Below are positions 36,245 to 44,031 of a stretch of 64,000 nucleotides of DNA, piece after piece; positions within the stretch are counted from its first letter, which is position 1; each line of letters starts with the position of its first letter. The stretch is from Bacteroidaceae bacterium. GTDB taxonomy: Bacteria > Bacteroidota > Bacteroidia > Bacteroidales > Bacteroidaceae. The position numbers and the translations under genes were made by a program. Under the pieces are notes generated by a model. That model did not search any database and was not told where the DNA came from. It was given only the letters and a program-made list of their open reading frames with translations. The stretch lies in the NCBI GenBank assembly GCA_017509605.1, contig JAFWPH010000006.1, forward strand, positions 43,175-107,174, written 5' to 3'.

Positions 36245-37534
36245 ATGAGTCAAGAAAAGAAACAATGGGCCGCCATCATCGTGATGATTGCGCTCTTTGC
36301 CATGATCGCTTTCGTGACGAACCTCTGTTCGCCGATGGGAGTAATCGTGAAAAACCAATTTGGCACCACCAATTTTATGGCGATGATCGGCAACTACGGC
36401 AACTTCATGGCCTACGCCCTTATGGGCTTCCCCGCTGGAATGTGCATCCAGAAATACGGCTACAAGAAAACAGCACTCATCGGCCTTATTGTCGGAATCA
36501 TCGGCATCCTTGTCCAATGGCTTTCGGGTTGGGGCGGTATGGCTGTTTATCTAATTGGTGCCCTCATCTCAGGTTGCTGCATGTGCATCCTTAATACCGT
36601 CGTCAACCCAATGCTGAACCTTCTCGGTGGCGGCGGCAACAAAGGCAACCAACTAATACAGACAGGCGGAGTGTTCAACTCCATGTCTGCCGTAGCTGTA
36701 TATATCATCATGGGAGCACTTATCGGTGAAGCCGCAAAAGCGAAAATCTCCGATGCCACTCCTGCCCTGATGATTGCTTTAGGTATCTTCGTCATCGCTT
36801 TCATCGTGATCATCTTCACCAAGATAGAAGAACCCCAACAACCTCAAAAAGAAAAATCTGGCGTGAAAGACCCTCATAGCGCTTTCTCCTTCCGCCACTT
36901 CAATCTGGGCATTCTTGCCATCGGCCTCTATGGCGGTGTTGAAATGGGTATCCCAGGTTACATTCTCCAATATCTGACCGCCAAAGGCGACGCGGCAACC
37001 CCCGGCCTCGGAATGGACGCCGGCTATGTCGGTACCCTGGCAGCCGTCTATTTCCTCCTGATGTTCGTCGGCCGTTTTGTCGGCGCTTCCGTGGGCGGCA
37101 AAGTTTCCACCAAGTCCATGATCACCTTCGTCAGCGCATTGGCTGTTATCCTCATCCTATTGGGTATCTACCTTCCTACCGACATCACCGTCAGTGTTCC
37201 CGGCATCGACTATGTAGCCATGAAACTTGTATGGGGCAATGTACCCGTAGGCATCTTCTGCTTCCTTCTTGTTGGCCTTTGCGCCAGTGTGATGTGGGGC
37301 GGCATCTTCAACCTCGCAACAGAAGGGTTGGGTAAATATACCGCTATCGCTTCCGGTGCTTTCATGACCATGGTCTGCGGCTTTGCCATCATGGTGGGAC
37401 TCCAGGGTCTGGTGGCCGACTGGACAGGCAGTTACCTTACTTCTTATTGGGTTCCGCTTCTCTGTGCTGCCTACATTCTCTACTACGCACTCATCGGCTC
37501 TAAGAACGTCAATACAGACATTCCTGTCGAATAA
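36245..37534 (+). CDS. MFS sugar transporter (second)
   Basis: 429 residues, about 12 hydrophobic segments, no signal peptide. The start 'WAAIIVMIALFAMIAFVTNLCSPMGVIVK' and 'FMAYALMGFPAGMCIQKYGYKKTALIG' carry the MFS loop 2-3 pattern (G-x-QKYGYKK). Later 'IYGGVEMGIPG'-like and 'VMWGGIFNLATEGLGKYTAIASG' segments recall FucP-type sugar permeases, so it is related to the permease upstream of galK but far from identical. Substrate unknown; hexose or arabinose are plausible from the neighbours. Nothing else is in its own unit except possibly the exported mutarotase 123 bp on. Confidence 0.83.
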   Translation: MSQEKKQWAAIIVMIALFAMIAFVTNLCSPMGVIVKNQFGTTNFMAMIGNYGNFMAYALMGFPAGMCIQKYGYKKTALIGLIVGIIGILVQWLSGWGGMAVYLIGALISGCCMCILNTVVNPMLNLLGGGGNKGNQLIQTGGVFNSMSAVAVYIIMGALIGEAAKAKISDATPALMIALGIFVIAFIVIIFTKIEEPQQPQKEKSGVKDPHSAFSFRHFNLGILAIGLYGGVEMGIPGYILQYLTAKGDAATPGLGMDAGYVGTLAAVYFLLMFVGRFVGASVGGKVSTKSMITFVSALAVILILLGIYLPTDITVSVPGIDYVAMKLVWGNVPVGIFCFLLVGLCASVMWGGIFNLATEGLGKYTAIASGAFMTMVCGFAIMVGLQGLVADWTGSYLTSYWVPLLCAAYILYYALIGSKNVNTDIPVE

Positions 37535-37657
37535 CCAACCATAAAAAGTGTAAAAATGACACTATATGTTATATAACATATTTTGAATGGATAATATTTG
37601 CATAAATAAGTCTATCTTTACCGAAATTTGCAAATTAACCAACAAAATCGCTATTTT

Positions 37658-38845
37658 ATGATGAAAAATTTCAAATCCCTGATGCTTGGAACAGGTTTGG
37701 CAATGGTGCTTCTCTGCGCCTGCGACCCCAAGACCAACAAGCCCAAAGACGCGGCCACACAGCCTGGTCTCGAAGCCGCTAAGTTCGACACTACCTACAC
37801 CGACTCCTTGAAGGGTGAGAAGAAAGTAGGTCTCTACACCCTGAAGAATGAGAAGGGTATGATTGTGAACATCACCAACTTCGGTGGTCGTATAGCCGCC
37901 ATCTATGTTCCCGACAAGAACGGGAAGTTACAGGATGTAGTGCTTGGCTTTGAGAGCGCAGACGCTTACTTCCCCCAGAACAACGCCTCTGACTTCGGAG
38001 CCGCTATCGGCCGCTACGCCAACCGTCTGAACCAAGGTAAGATCAAATGCGACGGCAAGGAGATCCAACTGCCTCAGAACAACTTCGGCCACTGCCTCCA
38101 TGGTGGTCCTACCGGCTGGCAGTATCAAGTTTACGACGTGGTTGAATCCACCGACACCAAACTGGTGCTTTCTATGGACTCTCCCGACGGCGACAACAAC
38201 TTCCCCGGCAACGTGAAAGCCATCGTGACCTACACGCTGACAGAGGACAACGCCATCGAAATCAACTACGAGGCCACTACAGACAAGGAGACCGTAGTCA
38301 ACATGACCAACCACTCCTACTTCAACCTCAGCGGTGACGCCAACAACACAATCCTCGACGAGATCCTGACCATTGACGCAGACGAGTTCACTCCTACCGA
38401 CACCACTTACATGACCACAGGAGAGAAACTCACAGTCGAAGGCACCCCAATGGACTTCCGGGCAGGAAAGGCTGTTGGTGAGGGTCTTGACAGCACCACA
38501 TTCGCCCAGATCATCGCAGCTGGAGGTGGCTACGACCACAACTGGGTGCTCAACACCAAGGGCGACACTTCCAAGCCTTGTGTGAAACTTGTTGACCACC
38601 GCACAGGCATTAGCCTTGAGGTTTACACCAACGAGCCTGGTATCCAGGTTTATACAGGTAACTTCCTTGATGGCAGCGTGACTGGCAAGTATGGCGTCAA
38701 GTACAAGAAGCAGACCGGTATCTGCCTCGAGACCCAGAAGTATCCCGACTCCCCCAACAAGAACTGGAAAGAGTCGAACGCTTACCTGAAGCCAGGTGAG
38801 ACCTACAAGAGCTATTGCAAGTTCAAGTTCGGCGTTGAGGAATAA
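37658..38845 (+). CDS. galM: Aldose 1-epimerase, lipoprotein form
   Basis: 395 residues from the first of two adjacent ATG codons (37658, 37661), picked because a lipoprotein signal follows at once (MVLLCACDPK); the frame also opens at a TTG at 37628 that would spoil the signal. The residue after the lipid-modified Cys is Asp-Pro-Lys, without the acidic run of surface lipoproteins, so a periplasmic-facing location is likely. The catalytic set is intact: IGRYANRLN, CLHGGPTGW, VVNMTNHSYFNLSG, and 'VYTNEPGIQVYTGNF'. It would equilibrate sugar anomers in the periplasm before uptake by the symporter encoded next. Confidence 0.9.
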   Translation: MMKNFKSLMLGTGLAMVLLCACDPKTNKPKDAATQPGLEAAKFDTTYTDSLKGEKKVGLYTLKNEKGMIVNITNFGGRIAAIYVPDKNGKLQDVVLGFESADAYFPQNNASDFGAAIGRYANRLNQGKIKCDGKEIQLPQNNFGHCLHGGPTGWQYQVYDVVESTDTKLVLSMDSPDGDNNFPGNVKAIVTYTLTEDNAIEINYEATTDKETVVNMTNHSYFNLSGDANNTILDEILTIDADEFTPTDTTYMTTGEKLTVEGTPMDFRAGKAVGEGLDSTTFAQIIAAGGGYDHNWVLNTKGDTSKPCVKLVDHRTGISLEVYTNEPGIQVYTGNFLDGSVTGKYGVKYKKQTGICLETQKYPDSPNKNWKESNAYLKPGETYKSYCKFKFGVEE

Positions 38846-38855
38846 GGTTCAAATA

Positions 38856-38900
38856 TAGGAATTCCTGGGGATCCCAGGAGTTCCTATGATAGCATAGGAA
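38856..38900 (+). other. Two overlapping hairpins between the mutarotase and symporter genes
   Basis: TAGGAATTCCTGGG (38856-38869) pairs over a 3-nt loop with CCCAGGAGTTCCTA (38873-38886), 14 bp with one T-G wobble. The right arm can instead pair as TTCCTAT (38881-38887) with ATAGGAA (38894-38900). The two folds are mutually exclusive. There is no T-run, so simple termination is unlikely. Confidence 0.7.
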
Positions 38901-38954
38901 AGGGAAATTATTATAAGCATAAACTATTAACTAAAAAAACTGAAAACAGACACA

Positions 38955-40697
38955 ATGTGGAATGCTAAAGAATTTATCTGGCTCGACTGGGTTGTCCTTG
39001 TCGTGGGCCTATTAGGAGTGGTTGCCGCCGTATGGTACGCCATTTGGAAAGACAAGAAAGCCCAGCAGGGTGAAGACTCTTCTGCCTACCTTTTTGGTAA
39101 AGGAGAGCCTTGGTACGTGATTGGTATGGCCATCTTCGCCGCCAACATCGGTTCAGAGCACCTCGTAGGCCTTGCAGGTACTGGTGCCAAGGACGGTGTG
39201 GGTATGGCACACTGGGAGATGCAGGGATGGATGATCCTGATTCTCGGTTGGTTGTTCGTTCCTTTCTATCAGTTGCTGATCAACAAGATGGGCAAAATCA
39301 TCACGATGCCCGACTTCCTCAAGTTCCGCTACACACAGCGCACAGGTTCATGGCTCTCTATCATCACCCTTGTTGCTTACGTGCTGACAAAGGTATCCGT
39401 GACAGCCTTCACTGGTGGCATCTTCTTCAAGTACCTCTTGGGCATCCCATTCTGGTATGGAGCAATCGGACTGATTGTGATCACCGCAGTCTTCACCGTC
39501 TTCGGCGGTATGAAGGGTGTGATGACACTGTCTTCCATCCAGACGCCTATCTTGATTATTGGTTCGTTCCTTGTGCTCTTCCTTGGACTTTCAACTCTTG
39601 GAGATGGCAGCATCAGCAAGGGTTGGAGTGAGATGATGGCCGCATGTAATGCAGCTCACGACGGTTTTGGAACCACTCACATGTTCCACCCCGATCCAGC
39701 TGACCCGATGTACCCACAGTTCCCCGGTTACGTGGTATTCATTGGTGCCTCCATCATCGGCTTCTGGTACTGGTGTACTGACCAGCACATCGTTCAACGT
39801 GTACTCGGACAAGTGCCAGGTGAAGACAATAAGGTCGTGATGGCACGCGCTCGCCGTGGTACAATCGCAGCCGGTTTCTTCAAACTTCTCCCCTGCTTCA
39901 TGTTCCTGATTCCAGGTATGATCGCCTACGCCCTCTCATTGAAGGCAGGAAGCGGCATAGAGATGGATATCACCAACCATGAATCAACTGACGGTGCTTT
40001 CGCCATGATGGTGAAGAACATTCTTCCCGCTGGTATCAAGGGTATTGTGACCATCGGTTTCGTTTGCGCTCTCGTAGCCTCTTTGGCAGCATTCTTCAAC
40101 AGTTGCGCCACCCTCTTTACCGAGGACTTCTACAAGCCGATGAAGAAAGGCAAGAGCGAAGCTCATTATGTGTTCGTAGGCCGTACCGCTACTGTTGTTG
40201 TCGTACTGTTGGGTCTGGCTTGGATGCCCATCATGATGAACATGGGTAACCTCTATTCTTACCTGCAGGACATCCAGTCACTCATTGCACCTGCAATGGT
40301 GGCAGTATTCACACTCGGTATCTTCTCTAAGAAAATCACTCCGAAAGCAGGTGAATGGGGTCTCATTGGTGGATTCCTTATCGGTATGCTCCGCCTCATC
40401 ACGAATGTAATCACCGATTCAGGTAAGGCTGTTATGGATGGTGCATTCTGGAATGCCACAACTTGGTTCTGGCAGACCAACTGGCTCATCTTCGAGTGCT
40501 GGCTACTCGTATTCATCTGCATCATGATGGTGGTTGTCAGCTGCTTCACACCTGCACCTTCCAAGGAGCAGATCGATGCCATCACCTTCACCCCCGAGTT
40601 CAAGAAGAGCATTCGCGAGAGTTGGGGAGTATGGGATATCGTCGGTTCTCTCTTGGTTGTCGGCCTCGTTGGCTGCTTCTACTGGTATTTCTTCTAA
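38955..40697 (+). CDS. Sodium/solute symporter (SSS family) for sugar
   Basis: 580 residues and about 14 membrane segments. The SSS signature is visible in 'GEPWYVIGMAIFAANIGSEHLVGLAGTGA', 'MPDFLKFRYTQRTGSWLSII', 'FGGMKGVMTLSSIQTPILIIGSFLVLFLGL' (read in parts) and the sodium-site segment 'GFVCALVASLAAFFNSCATLFTEDFYKP'. These are close to the SglT-type sodium-galactose/glucose carriers. Together with the upstream mutarotase and downstream araR-araDAB, L-arabinose or galactose is the likely substrate. The gene is framed by hairpins on both sides. Confidence 0.92.
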   Translation: MWNAKEFIWLDWVVLVVGLLGVVAAVWYAIWKDKKAQQGEDSSAYLFGKGEPWYVIGMAIFAANIGSEHLVGLAGTGAKDGVGMAHWEMQGWMILILGWLFVPFYQLLINKMGKIITMPDFLKFRYTQRTGSWLSIITLVAYVLTKVSVTAFTGGIFFKYLLGIPFWYGAIGLIVITAVFTVFGGMKGVMTLSSIQTPILIIGSFLVLFLGLSTLGDGSISKGWSEMMAACNAAHDGFGTTHMFHPDPADPMYPQFPGYVVFIGASIIGFWYWCTDQHIVQRVLGQVPGEDNKVVMARARRGTIAAGFFKLLPCFMFLIPGMIAYALSLKAGSGIEMDITNHESTDGAFAMMVKNILPAGIKGIVTIGFVCALVASLAAFFNSCATLFTEDFYKPMKKGKSEAHYVFVGRTATVVVVLLGLAWMPIMMNMGNLYSYLQDIQSLIAPAMVAVFTLGIFSKKITPKAGEWGLIGGFLIGMLRLITNVITDSGKAVMDGAFWNATTWFWQTNWLIFECWLLVFICIMMVVVSCFTPAPSKEQIDAITFTPEFKKSIRESWGVWDIVGSLLVVGLVGCFYWYFF

Positions 40698-40709
40698 ACA
40701 AACGTTTCA

Positions 40710-40744
40710 TCAGGTATGTGGGAGCCAGTCTCCCACATACCTGA
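40710..40744 (+). other. Long perfect hairpin after the symporter gene
   Basis: A 15-bp perfect stem: TCAGGTATGTGGGAG (40710-40724) with CTCCCACATACCTGA (40730-40744), 5-nt loop CCAGT. It starts 13 nt after the stop. No T-tract follows, so it may protect or punctuate the mRNA or serve as an operator as DNA. Confidence 0.75.
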
Positions 40745-40770
40745 GATGTAATCTACTGATCATTCGGAGA

Positions 40771-40787
40771 TTCCGGAAAATCCGGAA
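40771..40787 (+). promoter_or_regulatory. Short inverted repeat just before araR
   Basis: TTCCGGA-AAA-TCCGGAA, 7-bp arms and 3-bp spacer, 29 bp upstream of the araR ATG. Could be an operator (araR autocontrol) or a small RNA hairpin. Confidence 0.45.
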
Positions 40788-40816
40788 CACTCAAACACTC
40801 AGAAACAACACTACAG

Positions 40817-41470
40817 ATGCCAAACTTCTATCACGAGTACGAACGCTTCTTTGTCTCTGTTGACTGTGTGATTTTCGGTTTCACAGGCGGAAACCTCAAA
40901 CTGTTGATTCAAAAGCGCCCTTACGAGCCAGGTCTTGGCGAAGACTCACTCATCGGCGGATTTGTAGGCAAAGACGAGAGCGTCAACTCAGCTGCTTCAC
41001 GTGTACTGACCGACTTCACTGGTCTGGAGAATGTGTATATGCAGCAGCTCGGCGTGTTTGGCGACGTTGAACGCGACCCAGGTGAGCGTGTGATCTCGGT
41101 GGTCTATTACGCCTTGATCGACGTGCACGAGTACAATGAGCGTCTGTCGGAGAAACGCAATGCCCGATGGATGGACATCGACAATCTTCCTCGCCTCTGC
41201 TTCGACCATAACGAGATGGTTGAGAAAGCACGTGAGGCCCTCAAATCGAGGATCAACACAGAGCCTATAGGCAGCAACCTCTTGCCCGAGCTCTTCACCC
41301 TGAGCAAGCTCCAGTCATTGCATGAGTCAATCTTGGGGTATCCTGTAGATAAGCGCAATTTCCGCCGTGCAGTGCTCTCTCACGGTCTCATTGAGCGGAC
41401 TGAAAAAGTCGATAAGAAATCGTCACGACGTGGTGCGGCGCTCTTCCGATTCTCCAATCTGAAGAGTTGA
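40817..41470 (+). CDS. araR: Nudix-type transcriptional regulator of arabinose genes
   Basis: 217 residues. The N-terminal 150 residues are a Nudix fold, but the Nudix box (47-70) reads GGFVGKDESVNSAASRVLTDFTGL in two stretches with SRVLTDF where catalytic members have REUxEE, so the metal-binding glutamates are lost. A winged-helix C-terminal part (about 150-217, 'LSKLQSLHESILGYPVDKRNFRRAV', 'KKSSRRGAALFRF') is DNA-binding in the related NrtR proteins. Bacteroides AraR is a known regulator of this make-up that releases DNA when it binds L-arabinose. Location immediately before araD-araA-araB supports the same role here. Confidence 0.88.
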   Translation: MPNFYHEYERFFVSVDCVIFGFTGGNLKLLIQKRPYEPGLGEDSLIGGFVGKDESVNSAASRVLTDFTGLENVYMQQLGVFGDVERDPGERVISVVYYALIDVHEYNERLSEKRNARWMDIDNLPRLCFDHNEMVEKAREALKSRINTEPIGSNLLPELFTLSKLQSLHESILGYPVDKRNFRRAVLSHGLIERTEKVDKKSSRRGAALFRFSNLKS

Positions 41471-41535
41471 CGTCACCCAGTCCAAAAAGAAATTGTTAAC
41501 CAATCAAATACGCGAAAACAATTATCGACTTGACG

Positions 41536-41600
41536 AAATAACGAAATAACGTTATGACGTTATAACGAAATAACGAAAAATCGGAAAAAACGAAATAACG
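41536..41600 (+). repeat. Octamer repeat tract between araR and araD
   Basis: Eight units, mostly ending in ACG: AAATAACG AAATAACG, TTATGACG TTATAACG, AAATAACG AAAAATCG, a 9-nt unit GAAAAAACG, and AAATAACG. Two perfect palindromes arise at the joints: ATAACGTTAT and CGTTATAACG. No gene fits here. It may contain the AraR operator or be a neutral repeat. Confidence 0.7.
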
Positions 41601-41653
41601 ATTAAAGAATCGTAAAGCGACGAAAAGACACAACCAACAAAAAGTTATTGAAT

Positions 41654-42358
41654 ATGTTAGAAGAACTCAAACAAAAAGTATTCAAAGCCAACCTTGACTT
41701 GGTGAAGCAAGGTCTGGTCATCTTCACCTGGGGCAATGTCTCGGGAATTGACCGTGAGAAAGGCCTCGTGGTCATCAAGCCCAGCGGTGTCAGCTATGAC
41801 GACATGAAGGCAGAAGACATGGTAGTTGTTGACCTTGAGACAGGTAAGGTGGTTGAAGGCGACCTCAACCCTTCAAGCGACACCCCAACGCACCTCGTAC
41901 TCTACAAGGCCTTCCCAAATATCCAGGGCGTGGTTCACACCCACTCGACCTATGCCACTGCCTTCGCTCAGGCTGGTAAGGACATTCCCAACATCGGCAC
42001 CACCCATGCAGACTACTTCTACAAGGACATCCCCTGCACACGCGACATGACCGAGGCAGAGGTGAAAGGACAATATGAGCTGGAGACCGGCAACGTCATC
42101 GTGGATGAGATTCTCAACATCCGCAAGATCAATCCCGACCACACCCCAGCCGTATTGGTGAAGAACCATGGTCCATTCTCCTGGGGCACAAGTCCCGACA
42201 ACGCGGTCTATAACGCCAAAGTGATGGAACAGTGCGCCAAGATGGCATTTGTGGCATTCTCAGTGAATCCATCCTTGACGATGAACCCCCTGCTTGTGGA
42301 GAAGCACTACAGCCGCAAGCACGGTCCCAACGCCTATTACGGACAGAAAAAGAAATAA
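41654..42358 (+). CDS. araD: L-ribulose-5-phosphate 4-epimerase
   Basis: 234 residues from the ATG at 41654; a TTG two codons earlier is in frame but the family begins MLEELK. Class II aldolase fold. Zinc ligands: the two histidines of [14 protein letters not shown] and the later histidine of '[13 protein letters not shown]'/'KNHGPFSWG'. It converts L-ribulose-5-phosphate to D-xylulose-5-phosphate, linking arabinose to the pentose phosphate pathway. First structural gene after araR. Confidence 0.95.
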   Translation: MLEELKQKVFKANLDLVKQGLVIFTWGNVSGIDREKGLVVIKPSGVSYDDMKAEDMVVVDLETGKVVEGDLNPSSDTPTHLVLYKAFPNIQGVVHTHSTYATAFAQAGKDIPNIGTTHADYFYKDIPCTRDMTEAEVKGQYELETGNVIVDEILNIRKINPDHTPAVLVKNHGPFSWGTSPDNAVYNAKVMEQCAKMAFVAFSVNPSLTMNPLLVEKHYSRKHGPNAYYGQKKK

Positions 42359-42364
42359 CTTAAC

Positions 42365-42381
42365 AATTCCCCTACGGAATT
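42365..42381 (+). other. Small intercistronic hairpin, araD-araA
   Basis: AATTCC-CCTAC-GGAATT, 6-bp perfect stem just after araD. Not a terminator: there is no T-tract and araA follows. Confidence 0.45.
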
Positions 42382-42432
42382 ATCACAACAATCAAACAAT
42401 AACTAACAAACTAAATCATTAACAAAACATTT

Positions 42433-43971
42433 ATGAAAGCATTTGAAAATTTAGAGTTATGGTGGGTGACTGGTGCTCAGTTGCTCTACGGTGGTGATGC
42501 AGTCGTTCAGGTTGACGCTCACTCAAAGGAAATGGTAGAAGGACTCAATGCCGGCGGCATTATTCCAATAAAGGTGGTTTACAAAGGCACAGCCAACTCT
42601 TCGAAGGAAGTGGAGGACGTGATGAAGGCCGCCAACAACGACCCCAAGTGCGCAGGTATCATCACCTGGATGCACACCTTCTCTCCTGCCAAGATGTGGA
42701 TCAAGGGTCTTCAGGCTCTTCAGAAGCCATTGCTTCACTTCCACACCCAGTACAACGCCGAGATTCCTTGGGACAAGATTGACATGGACTTCATGAACCT
42801 GAACCAGAGTGCTCACGGCGACATCGAGTTCGGTCATATCTGCACCCGTATGCGTGTTCCCCGCAAGGTGGTTTGCGGCTACTGGAAGACCGAAGAGGCT
42901 CAGAAGAAGATTGCCGTTTGGGCACGTGTTGCCGCTGGTGTGGCTGATGCCAAGAACGTACGCTGTCTGATGTTCGGTATGAACATGAACAACGTAGCCG
43001 TGACAGACGGTGACCGCGTTGAATTCGAGCAGCGCTTAGGCTATCATGTTGACTACTACCCAGTTTCTTCTTTGATGGACTACTTCAAGAAGGTGACAGA
43101 CGCTGAGGCCGATGAATTGGTTGAGGAGTACAAGAAGCTCTACACCATCAAGATTGACGAGAGCGGTGAGGAAGTATATTGGCAGAAGGTACACAATGCC
43201 GCCAAGGCAGAAATTGCCCTTCGCCGTGTACTGAAGGATGAGGGTGCCACAGCCTTCACCACCAACTTCGATGACCTTGGCGACGCCGACATCGACGACC
43301 CGAACTTCGTTGGATTCGACCAGATTCCAGGTCTCGCTTCACAGCGTCTGATGGAAGAGGGTTACGGCTTCGGCGCTGAGGGCGACTGGAAGACCGCTTG
43401 CCTCTTCCGCACACTTTGGGTGATGCAGCAAGGCATGCCTATCGGTTGCTCCTTCTTGGAGGACTACACACTCAACTTCGCTGGCGACCGCTCATCTTGC
43501 CTCCAGAGCCACATGCTTGAGATTTGCCCGCTCATCGCTGTTGACAAACCCAAGCTCGAGGTTCACTTCCTTGGCATCGGTATCCGCAAGCAGCAGACCG
43601 CTCGCCTCGTGTTCACATCGAAGGTTGGACGCGGCATCAAGGCTACAGTTGTTGACCTGGGCAACCGCTTCCGCCTGATTTCTCAGGAGGTGGAGTGCAT
43701 CGAGCCTAAGCCAATGCCCAAACTGCCTGTTGCATCCGCTCTCTGGGTACCACAGCCCACATTCGAGATTGGCGCCGGCGCATGGATTCTCGCTGGTGGC
43801 ACTCACCACAGCGCCTTCTCCTATGACATCACTGAGGAGTACTGGGAGGACTTCGCTGAGATGACAGGCATCGAGTATGTGAAGATCAACAAGAACACCA
43901 CCATCAGCGAGTTCAAGCACGATCTCCAGATGAACGAGGTGTACTACATGCTGAACAAAGCCCTGAAGTAA
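42433..43971 (+). CDS. araA: L-arabinose isomerase
   Basis: 512 residues. Converts L-arabinose to L-ribulose using Mn(II). The N-terminus 'LELWWVTGAQLLYGGDAV', 'GIITWMHTFSPAKMWIKGL', 'LLHFHTQYNAEIPW', and 'NLNQSAHGDIEFGHI' match AraA closely. Metal-site residues are in the 'GAEGDWKTACLFRT' and 'SFLEDYTLNF' glutamates and the histidines of 'QSHMLEICP' and 'GGTHHSAFS'. Full length. Gaps to araD and the kinase gene (74 and 60 bp) each hold a hairpin but no promoter, so one transcript is probable. Confidence 0.97.
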   Translation: MKAFENLELWWVTGAQLLYGGDAVVQVDAHSKEMVEGLNAGGIIPIKVVYKGTANSSKEVEDVMKAANNDPKCAGIITWMHTFSPAKMWIKGLQALQKPLLHFHTQYNAEIPWDKIDMDFMNLNQSAHGDIEFGHICTRMRVPRKVVCGYWKTEEAQKKIAVWARVAAGVADAKNVRCLMFGMNMNNVAVTDGDRVEFEQRLGYHVDYYPVSSLMDYFKKVTDAEADELVEEYKKLYTIKIDESGEEVYWQKVHNAAKAEIALRRVLKDEGATAFTTNFDDLGDADIDDPNFVGFDQIPGLASQRLMEEGYGFGAEGDWKTACLFRTLWVMQQGMPIGCSFLEDYTLNFAGDRSSCLQSHMLEICPLIAVDKPKLEVHFLGIGIRKQQTARLVFTSKVGRGIKATVVDLGNRFRLISQEVECIEPKPMPKLPVASALWVPQPTFEIGAGAWILAGGTHHSAFSYDITEEYWEDFAEMTGIEYVKINKNTTISEFKHDLQMNEVYYMLNKALK

Positions 43972-43977
43972 AGGAGC

Positions 43978-44020
43978 CTTCTATAAATACTACATTGTCA
44001 AAATTAATCATTTATAGAAG
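43978..44020 (+). other. Intercistronic hairpin, araA-kinase gene
   Basis: Perfect 11-bp stem CTTCTATAAAT (43978-43988) with ATTTATAGAAG (44010-44020) and a 21-nt loop, filling the gap between araA and the kinase start at 44032. Confidence 0.65.
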
Positions 44021-44031
44021 CTCAAAAAACT

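Noticed and set aside
36157..36594. 145-codon frame overlapping the start of the second MFS gene
   Set aside because: The translation is polar and His/Arg-rich with no pattern; the overlapping frame encodes clear membrane helices.
37597..37620. TTTG and TATCTTTA as a promoter for the lipoprotein mutarotase
   Set aside because: Spacer is only 12 bp and the -7 box ends in A instead of G.
41536..41600. CRISPR-like array
   Set aside because: Units are 8 bp with no spacers and no cas genes nearby; it is a simple degenerate tandem repeat.
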